A DNA stretch of 64,000 nucleotides. It comes from Stappia sp. Its GTDB lineage: Bacteria; Pseudomonadota; Alphaproteobacteria; Rhizobiales; Stappiaceae. This document shows, piece after piece, positions 43,016 to 50,816 of this stretch. The notes below the pieces were generated by a model. That model saw only the letters and a program-made list of their open reading frames with translations. It searched no databases and had not been told where the DNA came from. Position numbers and translations under genes: made by a program. The DNA is taken from assembly GCA_002722295.1 (NCBI GenBank), contig PBLF01000032.1:1-64000 (forward strand), written 5' to 3'. Every line of letters begins with the position of its first letter. Positions within the stretch are counted from its first letter, which is position 1.

Positions 43016-43117
43016 GATCGGAAACACCTTTTCGTCCGTCTTGAGACAGTGATTCAAGCTCTTCACACGCTGAATCATCCCGCGCCGCCGGAAGCGCTCC
43101 GCGCGGGGGTCACCGCC

Positions 43118-44437
43118 TCACAGGTTGCGCAGTCGCGGCTCGCCGCGCCGGGCCAGAAGCAGTTCGCCCAACGCCCAGACCAGCGCGTCGAGCCGGTCAG
43201 GCGACCGGCCGCTCGAAAGTCCGCCGGGGCCGAAGTCGGCCATCTCGTCCTCGAGTTCCGGAAACGCGCCCGCGTGCCGTACCCGGCCTTGCTCGTAGAA
43301 AAGCGCCACCGGCTCGGCGCGGGCGAGCTTGCCGCGCGATGCGTGCACCGCCTTCACCGGAATGCCGGGATCGACGCCGCCGATCACCGCGCTGACCATC
43401 TCGCCGCCCTGGTTCACCTCCGCCACCAGGCAGTCGGCCTCGTGGGTGTGCCAGAGACGCGCCGCCCGCGCCGCCCAGTCCGCCGGACGGGCCCGTTCCA
43501 TGCTCGCGTCGGCGAGCACATAGGCGATGCCCTCGCCCGAGAGCCCCGCCACGACGATGCCGCAGGCGTCGGACCGCCTGCCGGAGGAGGCCGGCGGATC
43601 GATCGCGATGACGATGCGCTCAAGGTCCGGCACCCGCTCCGCCCTGGCGCTCTCGATCATCTCGCGGGTCCACAGCGCGCCCGGCCGGTCGTCGACGAGT
43701 TCGCCGTCGAGTTCCTGCCGTCCGAGCCGCGTTCCCGCGTAGCGGGCGCGGATCGCGCTGACGAAACCCCTGGCCAGGTGAGCGGCGTTGGCCTCCGTCG
43801 CCGCGCGAACGACGCGCGTTTCCGGGTCCGCGAGCAGGCGTTTCACCAGCGGGATCGGGCGCGGTGTCGTTGTCACGAGCTGGCGCGGACTGTCGCCCAG
43901 GCGCAGCGCGAACTGCAGCATGTCCCAGGTCTCCTGCGGGTGCCGCCATTTGGCGAGTTCGTCGCACCAGGCGAGATCGAACTGGGGGCCGCGCAGCGCA
44001 TCCGGGTCCTCGGAGGAGAACACCTGCGCCACCGCGCCGTTCTGCCATTCCAGCCGCCGCCGCGAGGGCAGCCACTGGGGCCTGTCGCGTGGCGGATGCA
44101 CCGCCAGCAGGCCCGAAACGCCCTCCACCATCACCTCGCGCGCGTCCTGCAGCGTCTCGCCCACCAGCGCGATGCGCCCGGCCCGTGGTCCTTGTCCGCC
44201 GGCGCGGGCCCGCAGCCATTCGGAGCCCGCCCGCGTCTTTCCCGCGCCGCGTCCGCCGAGCAGCATCCATACGCGCCAGTCGCCGGGCGGCGGGCGCTGG
44301 TGATCGTGGGCCCACAGGTCCCAGTCGTGACGCAGGAATTCAAGTTCGCCCGGGCCGAGTGCCGCCAGGAACTGCGGCAGCAGGTGCTTCCCGGCACAGG
44401 CGCTCAAGGCGCTTTTCAAGCTCTCGCCTGAGGCCAT
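43118..44437 (-). CDS. terL: GTA gp2 terminase large subunit
   Basis: 439 aa from ATG 44437 (AAAGGG 6 bp upstream). ATPase: Walker A GGRGAGKT (residues 61-68), Walker B-like FDLAWCDELAKW, motif III TTTPRP. Nuclease: IVIAIDPPAS and DRLDALVWAL acidic residues. All key residues are present, so the enzyme is probably functional. It packages random host DNA by headful in GTAs. Its start lies about 98 bp inside the small-terminase gene. Confidence 0.95.
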   Translation of the reverse strand: MASGESLKSALSACAGKHLLPQFLAALGPGELEFLRHDWDLWAHDHQRPPPGDWRVWMLLGGRGAGKTRAGSEWLRARAGGQGPRAGRIALVGETLQDAREVMVEGVSGLLAVHPPRDRPQWLPSRRRLEWQNGAVAQVFSSEDPDALRGPQFDLAWCDELAKWRHPQETWDMLQFALRLGDSPRQLVTTTPRPIPLVKRLLADPETRVVRAATEANAAHLARGFVSAIRARYAGTRLGRQELDGELVDDRPGALWTREMIESARAERVPDLERIVIAIDPPASSGRRSDACGIVVAGLSGEGIAYVLADASMERARPADWAARAARLWHTHEADCLVAEVNQGGEMVSAVIGGVDPGIPVKAVHASRGKLARAEPVALFYEQGRVRHAGAFPELEDEMADFGPGGLSSGRSPDRLDALVWALGELLLARRGEPRLRNL

Positions 44438-44918
44438 CGGCATCCCTTTCCGCCTGTGTCTCGCTGCCCGAAAGTCCGCCCCGCAGCTCGATGAGAATGT
44501 CGAGCGTCTTTGCCAGGCTGCCGAGGGTTCGCGCGTTGCGCTCCACCGACGTGGGATCGGTGGCGATTTCCACCGCGTCGCCGCCGAGAAACTGGGCCTC
44601 GACCGCACGGATCTGCGCCTCGAAGGCGGCGATCAGCCGGGCGACCATGCGGGCGAGGCCGCGCGTGTCGCCCTTTTCCATCAGCTCGCGCAGATGCCCC
44701 TGACGGACCCAGCCCTCGACGCGGATGCGCCGTTCGACGGTCTGGCGCGTGACGCCGAACCGCTGACCGAGTTCCTCCGCCCCGCAGCCCCCTTCCTCAT
44801 ACAGGTGACGCGCCTCGCGCCAGGCATCGGTCCCCAGATGGACCGGCTGCTTGCGCGCCGGCACGGCCCGCGCCCCGGACAGGGCTTGCCCGTCCGGTTG
44901 CCCGCTTGCCCCGGTCAT
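44340..44918 (-). CDS. terS: GTA gp1 small terminase
   Basis: 192 aa. An AAGGAG is 6 bp before ATG 44918. A helix-turn-helix sits at EELGQRFGVTRQTVERRIRVEGW (about residues 45-70), followed by a helical oligomerisation domain and a C-terminal Arg-rich tail. RcGTA gp1 has been identified as TerS with reduced sequence specificity, which allows random packaging. It is the first gene of the operon; the repeat array begins 62 bp upstream. Confidence 0.88.
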   Translation of the reverse strand: MTGASGQPDGQALSGARAVPARKQPVHLGTDAWREARHLYEEGGCGAEELGQRFGVTRQTVERRIRVEGWVRQGHLRELMEKGDTRGLARMVARLIAAFEAQIRAVEAQFLGGDAVEIATDPTSVERNARTLGSLAKTLDILIELRGGLSGSETQAERDADGLRRELEKRLERLCREAPAAAVPGGTRPGRT

Positions 44919-44980
44919 ACGGATCTCCTTTTGCGTGACTGTCCGCTCGCCCACTCTCCGCCGTCACCCCACTCTCCGCC

Positions 44981-45225
44981 GTCACCCCGGGCAAGGGCGC
45001 AAGCCCGCGACCCGGGGCCCATTGGCAACCTCGGCCGAGGCGGAAAGGTCCCGGAGGGTGCGGCAGAGGCACCACCTTCCCAAGCACCGGCGTCGCGCCT
45101 GGATACGTGGATTGGGCCCCGGATCGTCGCCCCTGCGGGGCTCGTCCGGGGTGACGCCGAAGGAGGATCGCACCACCTCAGCACATCACCAGCCCGCCCA
45201 CTCCGCCATCACCTCACCCTCCACC
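44981..45225. repeat. Repeat unit 1 (complete)
   Basis: 245 bp; element A at 44981-45090 and element B at about 45100-45225. It is closest to the terS start and shares over nine-tenths of its bases with unit 2 by eye. Confidence 0.8.
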
Positions 45226-45469
45226 GCCACCCCGGGCAAGGGCAGCGGCCCGCGACCCGGGGCCCATTGGCAACCCCGGCCGAGGCGGCGAGGCCCCGGA
45301 GGGTGCGGCAGAGGCACCGCCGTCCCAAGGGCCGGTGTCGCGCCTGGATACGTGGATTGGGCCCCGGATCATCACCCCTGCGGGGCTCGTCCGGGGTGAC
45401 GCCGAAGGAGGATCGCGCCACCTCAGCATATCGCCAGCCCACGCACTCCAACATCACCCCCCCTCCACC
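45226..45469. repeat. Repeat unit 2 (complete)
   Basis: 244 bp; differs from unit 1 by scattered substitutions such as GCAGCGGCCC for GCGCAAGCCC and CATCACCCC for CGTCGCCCC. Confidence 0.8.
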
Positions 45470-45581
45470 GTCACCCCGGGCAAGGGCGCCAGCCCGCGAC
45501 CCGGGGCCCATTGGCAACCTCGGCCGAGGCGGAAAAGTCCCGGGGGGTGCGGCAGAGGCACCACCGTCCCAAGGGCCGGTG
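45470..45581. repeat. Repeat unit 3 (element A only, interrupted)
   Basis: Element A matches unit 4 closely up to CCGGTGT at 45575-45581. Then identity stops exactly at the GIY-YIG stop codon, and the repeat tail resumes near 45929. Most of element B is replaced by the gene. Confidence 0.75.
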
Positions 45582-45869
45582 TTACTGATTGAGATCTTCG
45601 TAGAGATCCCTCCAGTCGGGATTGAACGCCTCGATTGCCTGTATTTTCCAGATGCGATGCCAGCGCTTCAGTTGCTTCTCGCGCGCGATGGCGTCGACAA
45701 TGGACGCCAACGTCTCGTAGTAGACCAGTCTCGTCGCGCCATGCCTCTGCGTGAACCCCGCCGCCTTTCCGCAACGGTGTTCGAAAACCCGCCGCGCGAG
45801 GTCGTTGGTCACACCCACATAGAGTGTTCCGCGCGTTCGGTTCGCGAGAATGTAGACAAAGAACTCCAC
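45582..45869 (-). CDS. GIY-YIG nuclease family protein inside the repeat array
   Basis: 95 aa. Catalytic-domain signature FVYILANR...GTLYVGVTNDL (GIY-YIG-type Tyr and Gly), with catalytic Arg in ARRVFEHRCG and Glu in AIAREKQLKRWHR, so likely active. GTG start; ATG-starting longer versions extend into repeat sequence. Standalone small GIY-YIG proteins of this type are common in alphaproteobacteria and are often multi-copy. Its stop is flush with the repeat boundary. Function unknown; repair or homing-like action on the repeats is speculative. Confidence 0.85.
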   Translation of the reverse strand: MEFFVYILANRTRGTLYVGVTNDLARRVFEHRCGKAAGFTQRHGATRLVYYETLASIVDAIAREKQLKRWHRIWKIQAIEAFNPDWRDLYEDLNQ

Positions 45870-45955
45870 ACTCGAGAGTTGCCGACTGGTGCGACAAAAA
45901 CAAGAGTGCGCGCGCCGTGCCTGCTGCCCCCTCCGCCATCCCCCCACTCTCCGTC

Positions 45956-46200
45956 GTCACCCCGGGCAAGGGCGCCAGCCCGCGACCCGGGGCCCATTGG
46001 CAACCTCGGCCGAGGCGGAAAGGTCCCGGGGGGTGCGGCAGAGGCACCGCCGTCCCAAGGGCCGATGTCTTGAGAGGATGCGTGGATTGGGCCCCGGATC
46101 GTCGCCCCTGAGGGGCGCGTCCGGGGTGACGCCGAAGGAGGATCGCACCACCTCAGCACATCGCCAGCCCACGCACTCCAACATCACCCCACCCTCCACC
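45956..46200. repeat. Repeat unit 4 (complete)
   Basis: 245 bp, both elements present. Element B here starts ATGCGTGGATTGGG after a small divergent stretch (TCTTGAGAGG), and CCTGAGGGGCGCG replaces CCTGCGGGGCTCG, a compensatory-looking change in the stem. Confidence 0.8.
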
Positions 46201-46294
46201 GTCACCCCGGGCAAGGGCGCCAGCCCGCGACCCGGGGCCCATTGGCAACCTCGGCCGGGATGGTGAGGCCCCGGAGGATGCGGCAATGACACGG
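46201..46294. repeat. Repeat unit 5 (partial, element A)
   Basis: Element A only, diverging after CCTCGGCCGGGATGG and fading by about 46294. It marks the array end near the terminator of the 5'-nucleotidase gene. Confidence 0.7.
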
Positions 46295-46307
46295 CACCTG
46301 AAACGCA

Positions 46308-46340
46308 AACGGCGGCAGGGCCTTTCGACCCGCCGCCGTT
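46308..46340 (-). terminator. Terminator of the 5'-nucleotidase gene
   Basis: AACGGCGGC and GCCGCCGTT arms enclose GGG/CCC pairs and a loop. On the minus strand it is followed by TTTGCGTTT, so it is a plausible intrinsic terminator about 90 bp after the stop. Confidence 0.65.
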
Positions 46341-46433
46341 CAGCCGCAACTCTGCGACCATGACCGAACACTAGCGAACCAGCGTCACGCTGTCAAGGAT
46401 TTTTTTCCTAGGACTATTTTCCGGCCCCTTTCC

Positions 46434-48437
46434 TCACCCCGTGACGACGAGGCGGCCGTCGAGGTCCGCGCCCCCGGCCCGGGTCACGGTGCCCATCTCG
46501 CGGATCGCGCTGATGAGTTCGTTGCGGTAGACGAGGCCGGTGTTCTCGAACGGCAGCTTGCGCAGGTCCGGCGTCGCGATGTCGCCGGCGACGCCGCCGC
46601 CGATCGCCTTGCCGTTCCAGGCTTCCGAGAAGGCGCCCAGCATCACATAGGTGTTGAAGGCGAAGCGGAAGGGCGCGTCGAGCACCTCCTCCACCGGCTT
46701 GCCGGCGAGCGTGATGTCGACCGCGCGCGCATCGGCCGCCGTCTCGCCCAGTTCGATCCGGTAGCGGATGCCGGAGGAGAAATGCAGCAGTCCGCGCGAC
46801 ACGAACGCCGACAGGTCCGTGGAGGCCACCTCGTCCGGGCGCAGCAGGCGCTTGGCGTTGGAGGTCAGCATGTCGCGGATCTGCGCGCCGGTCATGGTCG
46901 CGATCTCGACCTGGTCCGCATAGGGCATGACGTCGAACCAGGCACGGAAGCTCAGCGGCTCACCCGGCGCGATGCCGTTCGCAAGGCCCGTCGCGTTGAA
47001 GAGGGCGAAATCGACCGCCCCGCCAGGAAAGGTCGCCGACTGGCGCACCAGCGTGTCGTTCATGAAGTTGGCAAGCGCGGTTTCGCCGATGTAGCGGGTC
47101 GCCCGGGTCTCTTCCGTCGACACCGGCGCGTCGGCCGCGACATCGCCGATCACCTCGGCCAGCTTGTCGTCGAGGGCCGCGATCATCGGCGCCATGACCT
47201 CGGTCTCGAAAGCCGCGTCGTAATCGCCCTCGTGCTCGAGCGCGTCATGGCCTTCCGCCCCTGCGGCGACCGTGTCGTCCCGCTTCTTCACCGGATGCAG
47301 CGACACGCTGGAGAACCACTTGTCGCGGCCCTCGCCGGCGGCGATCGACATGGCGATCTCGCCGAGGAAGGCGCCATTGGCCTTGGCCTGGGTGAGAAGC
47401 ACGCCCGAGACCATGTTGTCCGGATCGATGCCGTCCGTGTTGAGCTCCGTGTGCGAATGGCCGCCGATCAGGACGACTGGCTTCTCGGCCAGCGGACCGA
47501 CCGCCTCGGCGATGGTGAAGTCGCCCTCGCCGATCTCGCGCAGGGAGCCGGCCTTGCCGGACTTGTGCATTCCCTTGCCGTAGCCGCAGTGGGAGAGCAC
47601 CACGACCACGTCGGACACGGCCTCCACCGCCTTGTAGACGTTGGTCACCGCCTCGACCGGGCTGGCGACGCGCATGGACGGATCCGCCTTCATGCCGGTG
47701 CGGATGTCGACGTTGGTGGTCAGGCCGATCACGCCGACGCGCAGCCGGTTGGCCTCGATGACCGCCGCCGCCACATAGTCGCGGTCGCGGGCGAGATGGG
47801 CGGACTCCGCCACATTCGCCGAGAGCACGGGGAAGGCCGCGTCCCGCTCGATGCCGAGCCTGAGCTGGGCCGCGCCGCGGTCGAACTCGTGGTTGCCGAG
47901 CACGGCGATGTCGACGCCGGCGGCCGAAGCCGCCCTGTAGCCGGCGTCGACCACGTATTCGGCCTCGTTCCAGCCGAGCAGTTCGTCGAAGATCGAACCG
48001 GTGTGGTCGTCGCCGCCCGACAGCAGCAGCACCGTCTCGTCGTCGCCGGCGGCCGCGCGCGTCTCCTTCACCCGCTTGACCATCTGGGCCATGCGGTGGG
48101 TGTCGCCGCGCCTGGGGTGCATGTCCGTCATGTGGTTGTGCATGTCGTTGAAATGCATCAGCCGCAGCACATGGCGCTCGCCGTCGGCAAGACGGCGCTC
48201 GGGCACCGGCGCGCCGTCCTCGGCGACGATGGTCGTCACGGGACCGGCGAGCGGATCCCCCTTGAGCAGGAAGACGCGCTCGGCGGAGCCGGCGGGATTG
48301 GGCGTGACGGAGACCATCTGCAACTCGCCCGCGCCGGGCCGGGCGTTGGCGCGGCGCACCAGCACCGGCGACAGGGCGGCCAGCGCGCCAAGGCTCGCGG
48401 CGGAAGACAGGAAACGGCGTCTCGTGAAGGATGTCAT
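46434..48437 (-). CDS. Tat-exported 5'-nucleotidase / 2',3'-cyclic phosphodiesterase family protein
   Basis: 667 aa. Tat signal TRRRFLSSAASLGALAAL at the N-terminus. Metallophosphatase domain (about 90-400) with MHFNDMHNH, GNHEFD and GGHSHTELN metal-binding motifs; C-terminal 5_nucleotid_C domain (about 430-640) with NATGLANGI and FNTYVMLG substrate-binding features. It releases phosphate or nucleosides in the periplasm. ATG 48437 is used because the Tat motif starts there. Divergent from the MltF-like gene, with a 236-bp shared promoter gap. Confidence 0.9.
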   Translation of the reverse strand: MTSFTRRRFLSSAASLGALAALSPVLVRRANARPGAGELQMVSVTPNPAGSAERVFLLKGDPLAGPVTTIVAEDGAPVPERRLADGERHVLRLMHFNDMHNHMTDMHPRRGDTHRMAQMVKRVKETRAAAGDDETVLLLSGGDDHTGSIFDELLGWNEAEYVVDAGYRAASAAGVDIAVLGNHEFDRGAAQLRLGIERDAAFPVLSANVAESAHLARDRDYVAAAVIEANRLRVGVIGLTTNVDIRTGMKADPSMRVASPVEAVTNVYKAVEAVSDVVVVLSHCGYGKGMHKSGKAGSLREIGEGDFTIAEAVGPLAEKPVVLIGGHSHTELNTDGIDPDNMVSGVLLTQAKANGAFLGEIAMSIAAGEGRDKWFSSVSLHPVKKRDDTVAAGAEGHDALEHEGDYDAAFETEVMAPMIAALDDKLAEVIGDVAADAPVSTEETRATRYIGETALANFMNDTLVRQSATFPGGAVDFALFNATGLANGIAPGEPLSFRAWFDVMPYADQVEIATMTGAQIRDMLTSNAKRLLRPDEVASTDLSAFVSRGLLHFSSGIRYRIELGETAADARAVDITLAGKPVEEVLDAPFRFAFNTYVMLGAFSEAWNGKAIGGGVAGDIATPDLRKLPFENTGLVYRNELISAIREMGTVTRAGGADLDGRLVVTG

Positions 48438-48673
48438 GGGAACCTCTCGCGGAATGCGTGAGCCCGTCTCTTTCCAGAGACATGTCTCATCCGTGTGACG
48501 GTCCGCGACACGGCTCGACCTTCCAACACCTTGTGAACGCTTTCTCTTTTTCGAAACGGCTGGTTCGGCCGACCTCCCGCGACACTGTCGCGCATATCCG
48601 GGGCTTCCGCCTTGCGACGCACGGCGAAGATGCGCAAACTGCGCACCGAACGCCTCCCGTCCCGGACCCGAAC

Positions 48674-50137
48674 ATGAACGCTTCCCGACGCTTCCCCCGC
48701 CTCGTTGCAGTCGTCCTGCCGGCGCTGCTTCTGCTCGCCGTCTCCCCGATGGCACGCGCCATGACGCCGGACCTCTCGGACCGGCTCAGCGAGACGATGC
48801 GCGCGCCGTTCAAGGGCGATTTCGACGCGATCCTGGAGCGTGGCTTCCTGCGCGTGCTCGTGCCCTTCTCGCGCACCTTCTACTTCATCGACGGCGGCAC
48901 CCAGCGCGGCACCACGGTCGACATGATGGGCGAGTTCGGCAAGTTCCTGGTCAAGCGGCACGGCAAGGCGGCCCGGGACGGGCACATCGTCTTCCTGCCG
49001 ACCCCGCGCGAGCGGCTGTTTTCGGATCTCGCGGCCGGACGGGGCGACATCGCCATGGGCAATCTCACCGTCACCGACGACCGAAAGGCGCTTACGGCCT
49101 TCAGTGATCCGCTCTACACCGGCATCTCCGAGGTGCCGGTCAGCGGCACGGACATGCCGGCGCTCGAGACCGCCGAGGCGCTTTCGGGCCGCACCGTCCA
49201 TGTGCGCCGCTCGTCCAGCTACTTCTCCAGCCTGAGCGCGCTGAATGAACGCCTTGCGAAGGCGGGACGCCCGCTGGTGGAGATCGTCGAGGTGGACGAC
49301 GCGCTCGAGGACGAGGACCTTGCGGAAATCGTCGCCGCCGGCGGCATCGACCTCATCGTCATGGACAGCCACAAGGCGGCCTTCTGGGCGGGCGTGCTCG
49401 ACGGCCTCCGGGTTCACGACAAGGCTCCCTTGCGCGAGGGCGGCGAGATCGCCATCGCGCTGCGCAAGGACGCGCCGAAGCTTGCCGCCGAGCTCAATGC
49501 CTTCGTGAAGACGGCGCGGCAGGGCACGCTCATCGGCAACATGATCCTCAAGCGCTATCTCAAGGACACGACGTACCTGGAAAAGCTGGACGACCCCGAG
49601 CACGTCCGACGCTACGAGGCCGTGCGCGAGCTCTTCGCCCGCCACGGCGGGTCCTATGACATCGACTGGCTTCTGGTCTCCGCGCAATCGTTCCAGGAAA
49701 GCCGCTGGGACCAGTCCGTGCGCAGCCGGGCCGGCGCGGTCGGCCTCATGCAGATCAAGCCGTCCACGGCGGCCGATCCGAACGTGGGCATCAAGGGGGT
49801 TGCCGAAAACCCGGACCGCAACGTGGAAGCCGGCGTGAAATACCTGCGCTTTCTCGCGGACAGCTATTTCCAGGACCTGGCGGACGATCCGGTGAACCAG
49901 GCGTTCTTCGCGCTCGCCGCCTACAACGCGGGGCCGAGCCGCTTCGCGCGGCTGCGCAAGGAGGCGGAGACGAAGGGCTACGATCCCGACGAGTGGTTCG
50001 GCAACGTGGAGTGGATCGTTCGCGCGCGGGTCAGCCGCGAGCCGGTGCGCTACGTCGGCAACATCTACAAGTATTATGTCGCCTTCGCCGAGGACGCGCG
50101 CCACGAGAAGGCCGAGGTCGTCAGTCCGGCCGAGTGA
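48674..50137 (+). CDS. MltF-like lytic transglycosylase with amino-acid-binding domain
   Basis: 487 aa. Signal peptide (about residues 1-30, ends ARA-MT). SBP_bac_3-type domain (about 50-280; RGDIAMGNLTVTDDRK) followed by an SLT goose-lysozyme domain (about 320-470). Catalytic Glu in SFQESRWDQ, then AGAVGLMQIKPST and AAYNAGPSR. It cleaves peptidoglycan glycan strands. Known as membrane-bound lytic transglycosylase F in enterobacteria, though here it has a cleavable-looking signal. Confidence 0.9.
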   Translation: MNASRRFPRLVAVVLPALLLLAVSPMARAMTPDLSDRLSETMRAPFKGDFDAILERGFLRVLVPFSRTFYFIDGGTQRGTTVDMMGEFGKFLVKRHGKAARDGHIVFLPTPRERLFSDLAAGRGDIAMGNLTVTDDRKALTAFSDPLYTGISEVPVSGTDMPALETAEALSGRTVHVRRSSSYFSSLSALNERLAKAGRPLVEIVEVDDALEDEDLAEIVAAGGIDLIVMDSHKAAFWAGVLDGLRVHDKAPLREGGEIAIALRKDAPKLAAELNAFVKTARQGTLIGNMILKRYLKDTTYLEKLDDPEHVRRYEAVRELFARHGGSYDIDWLLVSAQSFQESRWDQSVRSRAGAVGLMQIKPSTAADPNVGIKGVAENPDRNVEAGVKYLRFLADSYFQDLADDPVNQAFFALAAYNAGPSRFARLRKEAETKGYDPDEWFGNVEWIVRARVSREPVRYVGNIYKYYVAFAEDARHEKAEVVSPAE

Positions 50138-50159
50138 CCCGGCCCCGGGCACGAGACCG

Positions 50160-50717
50160 TCAGGCGTCATCCTTGCGCGGGAAGCTGATGAAGCCCACCG
50201 GAGGCTTTTCCTCCATCGGGTTCTCGCCCGGCCAGTCGACGAGGAAATGCTCGTATTCCTCAAGCTCCACGCCATCCTCGGACAGACAGCGCCCGCGCAC
50301 GGAAATGCCGGCCTGGTGCACCGTATCGGGATCGCCGGAAACGAGCGGATGCCACCAGTAGAGGTCGCGCCCCTCGGCGATCAGGCGATAGCCGCAGGTC
50401 GGCGGCAGCCAGGTCAGGCCCGGCACGGTCTCCGGTGTCAGCGGCAGGCAGTCGGGCACGGTGGCGAAGCGGTTGGGATAGTCGCGGCAGCGGCAGCTTT
50501 CGCCGTCGAACAGCGTGCAGGCAAGCGACGTCCAGACGATCTCGCCGGTGTCCCAGTCCTCCAGCTTGTTGAGGCAACAGCGCCCGCAGCCGTCGCAAAG
50601 CGACTCCCACTCGCGGGTACTCAGCTCGCCGAGGCCCTTCACGCGCCAGAACGGCGCATCCGCCCCGGTTTCCGTCGCTGCCGCGCCGGGAGCTGCATCC
50701 TTGTCGGAGATGGTCAT
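50160..50717 (-). CDS. YcgN-like cysteine-cluster protein (YkgJ family)
   Basis: 185 aa. Cysteine cluster typical of UPF0260/Ykg[13 protein letters not shown] (three Cys), TSLACTLFD and [10 protein letters not shown], then PTCGYRL. Such clusters suggest a zinc or iron-sulfur site. Function unknown. Convergent with the MltF-like gene (22 bp apart) and divergent from the PBP1A gene. Start ATG 50717 is the first near the conserved core. Confidence 0.92.
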   Translation of the reverse strand: MTISDKDAAPGAAATETGADAPFWRVKGLGELSTREWESLCDGCGRCCLNKLEDWDTGEIVWTSLACTLFDGESCRCRDYPNRFATVPDCLPLTPETVPGLTWLPPTCGYRLIAEGRDLYWWHPLVSGDPDTVHQAGISVRGRCLSEDGVELEEYEHFLVDWPGENPMEEKPPVGFISFPRKDDA

Positions 50718-50816
50718 CTGGCCTTGCCGGTTCTCGGACGCGCGGGCCGTTCGCGTTTCTTGAAACGGCGGCGCGATCAGGGGTAAAAGGAAACGCGGCG
50801 GCATGACCCGCCGGCG

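Larger units (their letters stand above)
44981..46294. repeat. Array of about 245-bp tandem intergenic repeats
   Basis: Landmark GTCACCCCGGGCAAGGG-type unit starts at 44981, 45226, 45470, 45956 and 46201, a period of 244-245 bp apart from the third unit, which is enlarged by a GIY-YIG gene. Each unit joins element A (GC-rich stem around the palindrome CCTCGGCCGAGG) to an inverted, related element B whose reverse complement also begins GTCACCCCGG and ends near CGGGGCCCAA. Units 1, 2 and 4 are complete; unit 5 keeps only part of element A. No sound reading frame runs through it. The array separates the GTA operon from the 5'-nucleotidase gene. Confidence 0.85.

Noticed and set aside
28710-44918. 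Complete prophage
   Set aside because: No integrase, replication, repressor or attachment sites seen; short tape measure, GTA gene order and DUF2460/DUF2163/gp15 set favour a GTA. An integrated relic with genes outside this window is not excluded by sequence alone.
44694-46073. Long open frames across the repeat array
   Set aside because: They are repeat DNA read in three frames; proline/arginine-rich peptides recur with each unit and do not resemble proteins.
44981-46294. CRISPR array
   Set aside because: Repeats are about 245 bp with no spacers of 30-40 bp and no cas genes in the window.
46782-48461. 559-aa plus-strand frame antisense to the 5'-nucleotidase gene
   Set aside because: Composition and lack of motifs; the other strand has Tat signal and metal-binding motifs.
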